Below are positions 45,076 through 58,549 of a stretch of DNA of 64,000 nt, piece after piece. The position numbers were made by a program, and so were the translations under genes. This DNA is from Progne subis subis (lineage: Eukaryota > Chordata > Aves > Passeriformes > Hirundinidae): positions 496,001 to 560,000 of the forward strand of contig JAKJHU010000108.1 of assembly GCA_022316685.1 (NCBI GenBank). Reading direction: 5' to 3'. Under the pieces are notes generated by a model, which was not told the origin of the DNA, ran no database searches, and saw only the letters and a program-made list of their open reading frames with translations. Every line of letters begins with the position of its first letter. Position 1 is the first letter of the stretch.

Positions 45076-48000
45076 CCAGACTTGCCTGGGCCCCTCCGGG
45101 CCGTGCTGCGTGGTGTAATTAGTCTGACTTCAGCAAGAGCGCAGCGCTGCTGTTGATTTATCTCAGTTTATTGGCTCGGGGCTGATATTGGTCTGCTCAG
45201 CAGGGCTTGGAGGATGTTGTCCTCCAGCATCAGCCTCCCAGGGGACGTCTCCGAAGGGAGGCGAGCAGCCCATTCCGCCTGTCAGCTCGGTGTAAATCAC
45301 CCAGACACCCGTCCCTCGCGGCAGCGCTGCGCACACGGCCAAGGACACTTGTTGCAGGCGCGTCCCTGGGAGCGCAACAGGTTTTTGGGGCTGCTGGCAG
45401 CTCCAGCCCTGCTCCCACTGGTCGTGGCATGGAGCATCCCGAGGATGGAGCAGTCCCAGTGCCAGGGGGTGTGTCCTGCCTTAGACCCAGAGGAGATGTT
45501 TTGGTTTTGTGGGCATTGTTGGTGCATTTGTTTGTTTTTAGCAGCACAGAGGTGCCCTCGTTATGGCTGGGATTTGTGTGGTTTGTGCCCCAGGGAGCAG
45601 CGCAGCGAGCGCAGAGCGGCTGGGAAGGTTTTGAAGCTGTGCCCGAGGAGAGCATCCCTCTCAGGGTCTCTGGGCTCTTCCTTTAATTAGCAGGCAGGAA
45701 TTGGGATGAGTTGTACCAACTGCAGGAGTGGGGGCACGTGGGGAAGGGAGCTGCAGAAGAATTGGTGCTGTATGCGTGCGGTAGAGTTGAGTAGGGAGAG
45801 GAGGGGAAGGCGAGAGGCGTCTCCGGAATCCGAAATGACCCGGCCTGGCTGGAGCAGCCTCCCCCTGGCACGGGGAAGTGCAAGGGCTCTGACAGATCCA
45901 GCCCTGTCAGGAAAACAGGGAGCCATGCCTGAATCGTGCCTGGCTTAATCAAGTTAACTGTTTTATGGGATTGTGATTAGGGCTTTCAATACATCGATGG
46001 CCGAGGCGCCTCCGCTGTGCTCTGTGCTTCTGATTTCCTTCTCCTCGTGCCATTGCCCTGCTTTCCCCTTCCCTGAGAGTGAATTTTTATTTATTTATTT
46101 GTGAGGTGTTGCAACAGGAAAGGTTTGGGGTTCAGTATTTTTAGCAGGAGGAAAAAAATCTTTAAGGCAACAAGGGTAGCCTCATGATTTCGTTCGGATG
46201 CAGCAGTTTGAATTATTGGTGAAGCTTTGGTGTTTTTTTTGTTTGTTTTGTTTTGTTGTTTTTTCCCCCCCCTGCCTTGCTGTGGAGCTGGAGAACCTTA
46301 TTCTGCTCTGAAATTGTGCTGTCTGCACTGGTTTTGGGGACGAATTGAGAGTTTTGCTTACTTTCCACTTGGCTTAGCTCAAGCTGCTGCTTGCAGCGAG
46401 GGAGTGCGTGGCTGATGTGGCAGGGATCACATCCCTGCAGCACTGCTAGGATTTCCCCTGGCCCTGCCACAGCCTCCTGGATGGGGTCTCCTGGGTGAGG
46501 GGGAATCTCTGCTGGGATCTTCTGGCCCTCTGCTCTGCAGCTGAGCCTCCGTGTGAGCCGTGAATTCCTCTTTTTCCACCTAAAGCAGCCTCTGCCTGCA
46601 GACCTGGCTGCTCCAAGATACCCTTGAGTTCAAAGTCGTTCAGTTGGGCACTCACAGGGGCAATGGGAGAATCAAAACTGAGAAGTGAAATTATGCAGTC
46701 AAGATATTTAACATTATTTTATTCTAGAAGACAGGAATGTTTCTGGTGCTGGAGATGGCAAAGGAGATCACTGTCCCTCAAGACAAGTTAATCTGTTTTT
46801 TCCTTGCAACTCAGTCCAGATTTTTTGGTTTAAGACACCGGATCTTGGACGGACCATGCCAGAATTTAACATTGTGAAGCAATTATGGTCCAACAGATTT
46901 CATAAAAGCAGGAAAGGAAAGGATCTTGAAATCCTTTGGTGGCTCTAAGACCAGCTTTGGAGCAGGCTGTGGGTGAATTTCCTCCAATCAGACCAGCTGC
47001 TTGTTCTTTACTGGAAAAGCCTCCAGGCAATTTTTGGAGTAGTTTTGCTGGGAAAAAAGCAAGATGTTGTGAAGAGGTGAAGTCCCGTTTATCCACGGGC
47101 AGAGGGACTGCTGGGAGCACAAACCCCAGCGCTGGATCCTCGGGATTTGTGAGCTCGGTGGCCGAGTGTTCAGGTCACTGATTCACGAGATAAAAGACTC
47201 CTGACTCGAGCAGAACAAGCTCTGCTGCAAATCCCTTTAGTTCATTATGCTTGGCTAATTAAGAGACGCTGTCCCAAACCTGCTGGAGCTGGGAGGAGCA
47301 GGGACAGGTCGGGAGCTGCTCACAGGGGACAAACCCGGAGCAGGGAGCTGCAGGCTCTGCCTCGCTCCTGGCACTGCCAGCTTGAGCTGAAACGGCTCCT
47401 GGAGCTCCAGGAGAGGAGCACCAGCCCAGAACACCTGGAGCAGGGAAAGGGTGACTGGCAGGGCAGATTTTGGGCTGGAGAAGCGAGGCAGAGCTCAGGG
47501 ACACGCACACATCTCCCTTGCTGCAAGGACCGGGCTTGTCATCACGCTTCTGTTCGCTGCAGATAACAGAGGAACAGAAACATCCCGGGGATTGACACAG
47601 GAATCAGCGGGATAAACCTGGCTGAATGCTGTTTTTCGGGTGTGAGCAGTGTCAGATGAGCAGCCCAGCAGGCAGGAAGGGGGCATCCAGGCAGAGGAGG
47701 GAGAGCCCCAGCTGTGGTTACAGGAAACTCCTCCTCCGAGGCGCTGAAGAAGGGAAAGCAGGGACGTTTTCTGTGTAAAAAGACATGAATGGCACAATCA
47801 GCTGGAGCACTGGCCTGTGCCAGCGGGGTGGGAGCACTGCTGAGTCCCTGAATCCTGGCACTTGCCTTGGAGGCTGTGGGAACACCTGCACTGGGGAGAA
47901 GAGGCAAAGCAGGGCGTGTTCCTGCTGTTCCCTCCCTCATCTGGGATCCTGACCCAGCCTGGCTCATCCCCTCTGCCTCGGGCTCTCTGTAGGCTTCAAT

Positions 48001-49264
48001 AAACCTGCGGCAGTTGGAGGAAGCTCCAAAATAGCGAAAATACGCGCGTTGGAAAAGTAGTTGCAATTTTGGAGGTGAAAAAGCAGAACTCTCATTATTC
48101 CTTATCATGGTCTCCTTTCCCTTCTGCTCTTTTTTTCCCTTTTGTTTTTGTTTTTTCCTGCCTTTGGTAAGAGCTGTTTTTTCTCCAGTAACCCTTAATA
48201 AAAGAGACAAGAAATTGAATGTGTTACTTGAGGGGTTTGTGGGGAAAAAATTGGAAACTTCTTGGTGAGGGGGCTGAATTGCAAAAATTACCGATTTTTG
48301 GAAGAGGGCCATTCGTTTGACAAAAAAAAAAACTATTTGAGAAATTCTCCCCGGCCCTCTGCTCTAATGTGTTTTGGCCAGCATCCTGTGTAATCACAGT
48401 TCATTATTTCTGAAGCACGGATGCTGCCTCATCTGAAATACCCCTGGTGTGAGGGAAGGATGATGCCTCAGGCAGCAGCACGGACCTGCTCTCCCTCTGA
48501 CCCTGCTGGCAAAGCTGGTGGCTCTCCTCTGCTCTGGACGTGCAGGAAATTTGGGGCCAAGCCCATGGATAATCTGTGTTTTTTCCTCCTGGAGGTTGGG
48601 CTTTGCAAGGTCCCAGGGTCACAGGGAGGGTTTCAAAGCCCCTTGGCAGTGTCAGGATTGTGGGGGAGCAGGGCAGGGGCAGCTTCTGGATCCCAATCCC
48701 AGCTGGAAGTGTGGATTCCCTGACTTCCACCTCTGAGCAGGGGCAGAGCGCAGGGAAAACAGTAATTTCCTTTAACTGTGGGTGCAGGGTTGGTTCTGCA
48801 GCTTAAATCTCCTGCTGTTCCTTCTCCTTGGAGGGGACAGGAACATTTTGTGGATGTTCTGAGGTCCCAGTGACAGCAGCATGATCCCAGCACAGCTCTG
48901 CTTGCTTCCTTACCTCTCCTGTCCTCCCCCCTCCCCTCAGCCTCCGCTCCTCCCTGAGCACCTGCCTTTTATCCAATTTAATTTTCACACCTCCTCCTGC
49001 CGCTGCTGTCCTTGCCAGTTATCTCTGTGCTTCTGCAGTGGGTGTCTGTCCTTTATGGGAGAGATTGCCTTGAAGGTTCCCATCCCAAACTGGCATCCGT
49101 AATCCTGGGGGAAAACACCTCAGATTCCCACCAGGACAGGGCTAAAGCACGAGGTCAGCTGTGAATTTGTGTTGGTTTGGATAGAAACCCTTGGCTGTCT
49201 GTGTGATTTCACCACCCCAGAAATGGAATGTTCCTCCTCTGGGGTTTTCCTCAGAGCTTTCCTC

Positions 49265-49702
49265 TGATGCCTTGGGAAGGCTGAGCTGGAACAGAGGCTG
49301 GACAGAGCTGGAGAATAAAGCAGAGATTTATTGAAAGGCCTTTAGGGTACAGCCTTGGGCAGGACAAGAGCCTGGCCAGGGCTGCACCCAAGGTGGACCC
49401 AAAATGGGCACAAAATGCATGGCCAGTCACAAGGTCTGACACTTTGATCAGTTTTGGTCCATTTGCTACATTGGGGTTTCATTGTCCAATTCCAGCTCCA
49501 GGCTGTGAGCTCCCATCCTTCTTGTTCCTCCCTCCAGCCACCGCTGTTTGTGCTTTGGGGCTGAAAGTTGTCCTTGGTGTGCAGCAGGAACAGGATTTGT
49601 TTTGTGTTGCTGCTGTGTGCAGAGAGCTGAGTGACCCTGAGTGTGAGCTCAGAACTCAGCACAGAGTCTGAAATACAGGAAAGATAAAACTTTAAGGCAT
49701 CA
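49265..49702 (-). mobile_element. Solo LTR, family B, copy 1
   Basis: 438 bp bounded by the inverted termini TGATGCC...GGCATCA. Closely similar along its whole length to 58,104-58,549 and a distant relative of 11,519-11,930. An inverted poly(A) signal in CAGAGATTTATTGAAAGGCC places it on the minus strand. No clean target duplication (flanks CCTC / CCTG). No internal viral sequence. Confidence 0.87.
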
Positions 49703-51049
49703 CCTGGATGTGAGCATCTCTTGGTGCCAGTGCCCACCTCCCCTTTAGTGTGGTTTCATCCCTAACTGTGCTTTTAGCCAGGCTCGTCCTGCTGGCTCCT
49801 GCCAGCCCTGCAGAGCCAGAGCAGCAGCTGCAGGAGAAGTCATCAGCAGCTCTGGCTCTGCCAGCGCCACAAGTGCTGACGAAGTCTCCGCTGAAGGGTC
49901 GGGAAATTGCAGCTCTCTGTCCCCAAAACAGAGCCAGGATCTCCTGTGATGTTTGTGACTCAGGGTGGCCCAGAGGAGCAGAGCCCAGCTGCCAGCTGAG
50001 CCTGCAGGGTGGGCAGCACAGGAGAGGGGGGACAGGGGGATGTGCTCCTGGTGGAGAACTTGGGGCTCTCAGGGTTCTTGTGCCACCCTGCTGGGAGTGC
50101 CCAGCAAGGCTTGGGGAGCTTTTGATTAAAACTGCCACGAACTCCAGCAGCCAAGCCTCCAGCAGTGGTGGGAGCACCTCTGGATATCAGAGAAAAAAGC
50201 ACCAGGGTGGCAAAAGGAAGGGGTTGGCAAAGCTGTGTTAAGGTTTGGGTTTATTTCTCACTTTCCTGCGGCTGAGTTTGGTTTGCCCCAGTTTTTATCC
50301 CGCCCCACCTCAGGCTGGCAGTGAGCAGGGTTCTCCCCACTGGATGTGGGATCTCTTCCCTTTCATTTTAGCGCTCAGTGCCACCCTAGATGGGATCTAA
50401 TCATTTGTCCAGGGCTCTGCCTTGACTCCACAGAGGGTTTTTTTCCAGCTCAGCTGGAACTGGAAGTGTTGGCACTGAAATGCAAAGTGCAGAACCTCAT
50501 AACCACTGACCTTGAGGTGCAGGTGTAGGATAGAGGAAGGCAAGACCCAAAAAATGGGAATCACGGCCAGATATCATCATTTAAAAGAAATAACTGCGTC
50601 CCCCAGGTATTTTTCTGGTGTTATTCTTGCTCTGTAGATAATATTTAACATTTGAATAAGATAATGAGATCGGGCCAACACTCAGAGGAGCCTTTCTGGC
50701 CGTGACCAGTAACAGCAGGACAGGTCCCTGCTCAGCCCCAGTCTGTGTGAGAGCGTGTCTGCAGCCCTGTGCTGATTTATATTCAAATCTGAGACGATTA
50801 TGAGGGACCTTCATCAGAAAAAAGACAGATTATCCTAACTGTGAGGAAGGAAAGATGGAGCCTGCACAGCTGGGTCTGCACTGGGAGCTGGCAATGCCCT
50901 TTCCAGCTGAGGAAGCTGGGAAAGGGGAAAATTGCCATCTTTGCCTTTTTTTTTTTCTTTTTTTCATCTAGGATGAAAAGACAACAAAGTATGAATGGTC
51001 ATAATTTAGTGGGCTCCTGGGTAAATTTGTATTTCATTCCGATTATTGA

Positions 51050-51310
51050 GTGCATTCCCTAATTGCAGCAATAAAAAGGGATAGTCCATCTTCTAAATGC
51101 AAGTGGTAGCGCTGATTGTTATTTAATTACTTGATTCCAGTGGTCGAGGGGTGAGCCTGGAATTACAATTGCAGCTTGTATTATTTCACCGAGATTGCAG
51201 AATTAATTAGGAGAACAATGGGATTCTTCATTGTTGACATCTTAAGGACTCGTGACAATAACTTTAAAACCCAGCGAATAACAAAAAGCCGCCGTGGGGT
51301 TTTTCTCCTG
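51050..51310. other. AT-rich complex block, possible conserved non-coding element
   Basis: Low-GC, non-repetitive sequence with TTATTTAATTACTTGATTCC and TTGCAGAATTAATTAGGAGA. No coding signal. Texture-based call only. Confidence 0.3.
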
Positions 51311-52562
51311 AAGAAAAAAGCAATCAGGGAGCTGGAGTCCCTCTCATCCCCTCTTTCCTCCTCCACTGCCTTTCCCTGCTCTAGAATGCTTTGATTCAGG
51401 AAAGAAAAAGTAATTTCAGGTCAAACTCCAGTTGCTGATATGTGGGTTAATTCATGAGTGTCGTGGAGAAATACCCCGTGGTGTTCCTCATCCCCCGGTC
51501 TAACTGAGACCCAGAGCTGATATTTACAGGTCTTATCAGACTCTTTAGGGGCTTGGGGAGGGAAAGAGCATAAATGAATAGAAAGTTGTAAGTTCTTGTG
51601 CTTTAGGATGTGACCTAAGCTCTGCTTAATGAGACTGAGCAGAGATTTAACCCCAGGATAAGATCTCCCTGCTCTGCTTTTGCATTTTCTTCTCAAAAAC
51701 TCGGTGGTTTTGTACAAAGATCAGGAAATTTCCATGCCCTGTTCTCATTGCTCTGCTGGCTCAAGGTGGTTTCATCCACGTGGGAGTAATTGGGTGCTGC
51801 CACCATCCAGACTCTGGAATGCAGGATGATGGAAAAGGGCTGGTGATGCCCCCCCAAAAATTGTTCCTGAGGGGAAAACCAGAAGCATTTAAAGAACTGA
51901 AGGAGTTGTGGGTGGGTGACGCTGAGCAGAGGTGGAAAAGGGAAAATACTCAGATATTCAGGGTGGACATTTGTCTTGATCTACTTAAAAACGAGCAGAA
52001 CTCCATCTCCAGCTCACCTGGAAGCGGTGGGCAAGAGGCACTGATTGAAATGCTGGCTTCATTGTTTTTCTCCCTCTTTTTCTTTTTAAGTTTTGTTGAA
52101 AATGTGTTCCATCTAATGGCCTTTGTTGTGATGTGGCTTTTGCTGCAGCTGACTGTGTGCTTGTGGGGTTATTACAGCCTTGCAGCAGGGGAAAGCACAA
52201 AACAGGTTCTCTCAAAAGCCTTGGGGGGAGGCATGATTATGTTAAAATAATCATCTTCCCTGACCAAACTTGGCTTTCCCTTTCCTGGGTGCTCTGCAGA
52301 GAGTTGTTCTTTTTTGGTTTTTTTTGTTTTTTGGTTTTTTTTTTTTTTCTTCTGCGTCTTTGTATTGTCAAGATTAATTTTTCAGGGGGAGAAATCTCCA
52401 TAAGCTGAGTGGTGCCCACTCCTTCCTTTTTAGGAGCAGGAGGTTGGATTTTATTTTTTTTCCCCCCCCTCTTCTCTGCAGAAATTCTGTGGCTTGAATC
52501 CGCTGCTCTCTTTCAACCTCTCATTTCCTCTCTGTCATTGTGTGAGTTTTCTGAGCTGATTG

Positions 52563-52912
52563 GAAGTACTTTGAGGTACTCTTGGAACTCCTTTCCTCTC
52601 AGATTTGTGCAACGAGGTACAATTTGAAGGCTTTTTTCCCTCCTGGATTTGTGGGATTAGGAATATTTTGAGTTTTTTCTCCTCCCAGATTTGTGGGATG
52701 AGGTACATCTTGAGGAGTTTTTCCTCGCAGGTTTGTGGGATGAGGAATATTTTGAGGTTTTTTTTTTCTTCACAGGTTTGTGGAATGAGGTACATTTTGA
52801 GGTTTTTCTCCTCCTGGATTTATGGGATTAGGAATATTTTGAGTTTTTTCTCCTCCCAGATTTGTGGAATGAGGTACATTTTGAGGTCCTTTCATCCTGA
52901 ATTTGTGGGAAT
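52563..52912. repeat. Minisatellite, ~42-bp unit, ~8 copies
   Basis: Units like GATTTGTGGGATGAGGTACA plus TTTTGAGGTTTTTCTCCTCCCAG. The GGGATTAGGAATATTTTGAG variant unit appears at about 52,652 and 52,818 with the same right-hand neighbour, suggesting a higher-order period of four units. The + frame encodes repeats of CGMRYILRFFSSQ, a by-product of period. Confidence 0.93.
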
Positions 52913-55059
52913 TTGCAAGGCTATCGTGGATGGGGGGTAGCTCATGCAAAGAGCTCAGGCAGAAATGCCTTCCCTGCTTTCCCTCATCCCTCACTCCTCT
53001 CCTTAGGTCTGGCTTAGCTCTCCTGCTCCCAAATCATCCCAGGGGCTGTATTTCACCTGCCTGCAAGACCTTTTGAGTCTGGCTGGGCTTCAGCTGAGCT
53101 TTTAGCCAGGCATGAGTAAGTGCCTGTGCCTCAGCACAGCCAGGAGCTTAATGAGGGAGAGCTGTGCCAGGGCCTGAGCCCCAGGGAACGGGGCAGGGTC
53201 TTCAGGATTTGTGAGCTGGGGGTGAATCTGTGTGCTGGGGATGAGGTTGGAGGTGGAAATCCACGTGTGGGTTTCTTGGGAGAGGACAGGGGAGGGCTGA
53301 GGAGGAGATTTTGGAAGGGCGGGATGGGGAGAATGTCACCCAAGAGCCAGGGGTGGGTTTGGACAGCTGTCCCTGTCGGGTTTGGATGGTCAGGTGCTCC
53401 CAGCTCTGTTTGCTGCAGCGGAAGGAAGAAGCTTTTGGCATCGATTTCTTCTCTTTGCCCGGAGTCAGCTGAGGCAGAGGGGTTTGCAGGATCTGCTCTT
53501 TGCAGTCCGCCTTCCCCCTTCACTTCCTCAACCCATTTTATTCCCTCTGCTCCTACTCGTGCCTGACAAGCAGATATCTCCTCTCCCTCTCTGCAGGAAC
53601 CTTTCCTTCCTCCGCTGCCTGATTTTCCCCTTCTCCAGAACATCTCTAATCTCTCCTCCTCACTGATAACTGAAATGAGTTCTACTCCCCAGCCAGCAGC
53701 AGCTCGGCTCGGACAGGCCTGAAGGGCAGGCTCTGATTGACAGGGCATCTCTGGGATGTTGTGGGCGCTGCTGATTTATTTCCCTCTTTTCCTCTTCCCC
53801 TTCCCGTTGGGAATTCGCCACCTGCAGGAGAAAGGGCAACCAGGCTTCATTGCCAGAGTGCAGAGGGTGAGGAGGAGACAGGGAGCTGACGAGGGCAGGG
53901 TGAGATCAGCCTGGCTGGGCTCTGGTGGTTAGGAGTCCTTCAGCCAGGAGCTGTGCAGAGCAGGAAAACCCCAGGGGAGAGCCAGAGGAACCAGAGAGGT
54001 GAAGGAAAGAGAGCAGCAAGGAGGAGAGGGGGAAAAAAAAAGAAAGAAAGAATGGCACCCTAGGAGACGTGGAAAAGAGCCAGAAAGAACAGGGTACAAA
54101 ATACCAGGGAGCTGACAGTTAATTTACAGTCACCAGGGAGAGAAAGGGAAAAGAAGAGGGGGGGAAAAAAAAAGGAAGTCTTTGTTGAGAAGGAGCAAAT
54201 GGTAGAGAAGAGAGTGGATGGTGGTGTGGAAATGCTCCTGGGCTTCCTCCTCTTCCTGTTGCAGCAGCCCTGAGTGTCCTGGTCGATGCAAATTCCATCT
54301 TCCCGAGGATCTGAAGGGAACCCTTGTCCTCCCCTGGCACCACGGGGAGGTTCTGAGTCAGACAAAGGCAGCGGGACAAATGCCAGAGCTGAGCAAAGGC
54401 TGTGCTCAGGGCTGGGTTTGGGGGAGCTGGTTGTGGCACAGGTTGGATTTGGAGGGCTCAAATCGCTCCAGAGGGCACCTGAGAGCCAAACCTGTCCAGG
54501 TGGGAAGAGGTTTCCTGTCTCTGCTCCTCAGGGAATTGCTGCTGGATGTGCTTGATCCCTCCAGAGCTAAGCCTGCATTTTACCTGGGCATTGATGGAGC
54601 TCGGCTTTGGAGGGATGAAGTGGATTTTTATACCCAGAAATGGAAAACCTTGTGTTCTTCCTGAAGGTGACACACATCCTGAGGAGCAAGAAGCTCAAAG
54701 AAGGGGAAGAGGAGAGCAACAATAAAAATTCCTGGAGGAAAGGGCCTCAAATTGTTCCTCATTCCCACAAATCCAGCCCTCTGGGACTACCCCTGCTCTC
54801 CTGATGCCAGCACCCAGGACCCTCCCAGGCCCTCCTGTCTCCTTCCCCGTAACCGCCACCCGCCGAATAATTCACATTTTGTGTACTTTTGGCTGAGCTG
54901 CTGAGCCCTTTCCTGGAAGAATCCTCATTTATTTGATGGGATGTTTGAATCTGGCTGAGGGCGCGGTGCTGGAGGGAGGCTGGGGTGCAGCTCCAGCTTG
55001 CTCAGAGCTGAGATCTGGGGTTTGGGGAGCACAGAGGATGTGTCCAGAGTCTCCTTTGA

Positions 55060-55315
55060 CAGATGCAATGGTTCATTTTCACTCTGTCTGGAACAGCTTT
55101 GTAATAACAGCAGCGGTCGGAGAGGCATTTTTATTGATTAAACAATTGAGGCGATTTGTCTCTACCAAAGCAAAAATATCGAGGTGTCTCTCTCTCTTCC
55201 TACGTACGCATTATGAGCGTTTATTTTGTGCAGCAGGCTCTGTAATCAAGCTGCTGTTTATGATGGGCTGGATTGAGATGGTGCAAACCTGGTGTCGATA
55301 TTCTGAATAACCACG
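55060..55315. other. Complex block, possible conserved non-coding element
   Basis: Unique sequence with AATGGTTCATTTTCACTCTG, TTATTGATTAAACAATTGAG and GCATTATGAGCGTTTATTTT. No repeats and no coding signal. Homeodomain-type TAAT/ATTA words are present, which is weak evidence. Confidence 0.32.
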
Positions 55316-58103
55316 GCTGGGGCAGAGGGGAGGGAGGCCAGGGGCCGGGTTTTTGCAGGAGGAGTGATGTGGACAAAGGATTTCTTTGGAATCTCCTGCT
55401 GCTGTGCTCCCTCCCAGTGATTCCTAGGGCGTTCCTTTGATCAGGCTCCGTTCCAGCTATTGGAAAATTTGTAATTTGAGTAATCTGCAGCATCACCTCT
55501 CTCATGCCTGTGCTCCCGAGGCTGAGCAGAGCTCTCCGTGGTGCTGCTGTGGCACAGGGACATCTCTGGGTCCCGCTGCTTTGGGGCTTTCCCTGCTCTC
55601 CCCTATTTGCTGCTCTCAGTTTCCAGGCCCCAGAGCATCGATGGAGATCTCATCTCTTGATTTGTGTGTTTGTGCCAGCCGTGCCCCAGCGCTGGGGATT
55701 TTATCTCTGGTTTCACTCTTACAGATTTCCTTCCCATTTGTTCTCTTTCTTCCCCCCTTTCCTCCACGTTTATCTGCAAACAGGAACACGTGTGTGATGG
55801 AGCCTGGGTGCCTTTGGCCACCAAAGTGTGGCTTGTGAGAGGTCAGACACTGAATGTGCTTCTCCAGCTGATAAATGTGGGAGCTCTCTGCCTCAGCTTC
55901 GGGCTGGCAAAAGGAGTTCTATTTTGCTCAGTGTCCTCCAGGGGCCGAGTTCTCCCTCCGTTTCCCACTTGCAAGCTCCCAAACCTGCCTTGCCAAGCCA
56001 GGGAACACAGAGCTGGGAAGGACCCTGAGCCTTCCCAGGAGGTTTTATCCAGGTGGAAGCGAAGCAGCTCCAAGGTGGCGGAATTCTTTAGCGATTATTT
56101 GAATTTCAGCGCTCAGCCCTGCGCCGTTGGTGCTTGGCTCCTCAGGAAGCTGTGCCAGACGGGCTGGGGAGGACCCAGCTGAGCACAGGAAGCCTCTGTA
56201 GGTGTGTTTGTTGATGCAATTTCTTAGGGGCACAATATGTCTGGGGACGGCACAGCCACCTTCTCCTGGAAGGAGGAGGGGAGGGCTTGGCTGGAAGCGC
56301 TGCCGGTGGCGCAGATGGACACGTTGCTCCGTTCTCCCCATGTGAGGTGCTGAAGGAATTTTGGATGTGAGCCCAGACAGGGACCTTCGGAGCCACCCAG
56401 CCCCTGCAATCGCAGGTACCTGCCTTGGGAAGCCTCCACAAGCACCCACCTCCAGCCTGCTTTTGGGTTGGGTTTTTTTTTTTTCCCCCTCTTTTATTAA
56501 TTTTTGGGATGGCATTTCCAGCTCCTCGCTGCTCTAATGGCAGGCAGAATTAATTCCAGGGCTTGCTTAGCCCCATTAATTTTTTTTTTTTGTTAAATCG
56601 TCATCATCATTGTGATTATCATCGTATATAAAATATATATAATATATAATTTTTTTTTCTTGGATCAATAATCACAGAAAGGAGCTGTCCACTGGACTGG
56701 AGTTGTGCATCCCATCAGGATGGATCTGGGCTCCTTGGCTTGGGAGGGGTTTGCTTAAAAGTCCCCATTCAGCACAGAATTAAAATGTGCCCTTGTCACT
56801 GCAGCTCTGTGGGGGGTGATTTACATTTCCTCCTTCAGATGAACTTGTCAAACTTTGTGATAATGAAGCAAAAAATAAAAAAAAGAGAAGAAAATGACAA
56901 TGGGTAGGAAAGAGGTGCCTTGTGAAAAACCTTCCTTAATGGAAAATGTCTTTTTTGATGCGAAAATCTCCTGTGTGTGAGAAGTGGTAGTGCAGCTTTG
57001 ATTTCTCCATGATTTAAAACCAATCAGCTTTGTCATGTCCTAGAAGGGAGCAAAGGAAATGAAGCCAGCCAGAAATAAAGTGGAATATTTGGATGGAAGT
57101 TGTCTGACCTCTCAGAGGGGCTAAAGACAGCCAGGAATGCACTTTTTCCTCCTTGTTTCTTTTGAGCTGAGCCAGTCCTTTGGTGTTTTCCCACTTTTTC
57201 GTGTGGATTGAGTGGAGCACAGGAAAATGGGGGTGGTTTCAGCGGCACCCGTGTGCTCAGGGTTCGAGTTGTCTCCATCCCGCTCCGGTGTGCCTCCATT
57301 CCGTGCCTTAATTGGGTGCTGCAACAGTTCTATGTGTTAAAATAAATGAACTTTTCACTGCAAAAGAGGAAAAGAAGAGAGACAGATGATCCCTCAGCAA
57401 CAGCTGTTTGGAGAAAGAATCCCACAGAAGCCGCTTTCTTGGCTAATTAGAAATCTGCTTTCCTTTAGGAAGGATAACGTTTACATTCCTGACTCCTGTT
57501 CTTGCTTCTAATTACTTCTTGGAGAAATGAATAAAGACACTTTCATATGTTTTACTCAGAGTTGCTGAGGCAGAGAGTGCTGGGGGGGAAATGGCTCCTG
57601 GGGATGGGAGAGGAGGAACTCAGGGTCTCAGTTTGCACTTTGAGGGGAGGGAGATGATTCCAGCAGGGCGGGAAGGAGCAGAGGAGTTTCGGGTGGGATC
57701 TTCTGGGGTTTGGGGGAGGCTGTTTGTGCCTGAAAATTCCAACTTTCCTGCTGTTCCTCTGCTTAGTTTAATGGAAAAGAGCAGGGGTTGTGCCCGGCCA
57801 GGGAAGGAGGAAAAGCAAAGCACAGCTCCCCCAGATCCTTGCATCCCACAAAAACACAGGACAGCAAAAAACTGCTCCCTGAGGAAAAGGAAGGATGCAA
57901 GGCAAGCTCACTCCTCACTGGAGAACTTTCATTTTCTCTGCCTGGGGCACTCAGGGCCTGAAGGAAAGCCCAGCACGGGGAAGGGATGGAGGAGCAGCAA
58001 CCAAACCCCTGCTGTGCTGGGAGGTGGCTTTGGGCTCCCAGAGGTGTCCCTGGGATCAGGGAGCTGCAGGAGCCTGTGGCAGAGGAGGAAGGGGAGTCAC
58101 AGA

Positions 58104-58549
58104 TGATGCCCTGGGAAGGCTGAGCTGGAACTGAGACTGCACAGAGCTGGAGAATAAAGCAGAGATTTATTGAAATGCCTTTAAGGATACAGCCTTGGGC
58201 TAGGACAAGAGCCTGGCCAGGGCTGCACCCAAGATGGACCCAAAATGGTCACAAAATGGACAAACAGTCACAAGATCTGACACTTGGATCAGTTTTGGTC
58301 CATTTGCACACTGGGGTTTAATTGTCCCATCCCAGCTCCAGGCTGTGAGCTCCCATCCTTCTTGTTCCTCCCTCCAGCTGCTGTTTGTGCTTTGGGGCCT
58401 GAAAGTTGTCCTTGGTGTGCAGTAGGAGCAGGATTTGTTTTGTGTTGCTGCTGTGTGCAGAGAGCTGAGTGACCCTGAGTGTGAGCTCAGAGCTGCACTC
58501 TGGGCAGCACAGAACCTGAAATACATGGAAGATAAAGTTTAAAGCATCA
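58104..58549 (-). mobile_element. Solo LTR, family B, copy 2
   Basis: 446 bp, collinear with 49,265-49,702, starting TGATGCCCTGGG and ending AAAGCATCA. Same orientation. An internal short duplication of AAAATGG-TCACAA words is present near 58,240-58,275. No clean target duplication. Confidence 0.87.

Larger units (their letters stand above)
40016..49264 (+). other. Non-coding stretch, probably intron
   Basis: No exon recognised. Contains two antisense CR1 fragments (41,955 and 44,779), an A-run of about 28 (42,265), a T-run (44,068) and unique GC-moderate DNA. Confidence 0.6.
49703..58103 (+). other. Non-coding stretch, probably intron
   Basis: No exon recognised. Contains a roughly 42-bp minisatellite (52.56-52.92 kb), AT-rich complex blocks (51.05-51.31 and 55.06-55.31 kb), and an AT dinucleotide-rich stretch at 56,580-56,660. 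Confidence 0.6.

Noticed and set aside
47542..48312. 256-codon minus-strand frame
   Set aside because: No domain, no conserved motif and no promoter context. Consistent with a chance frame in moderately GC-rich DNA.
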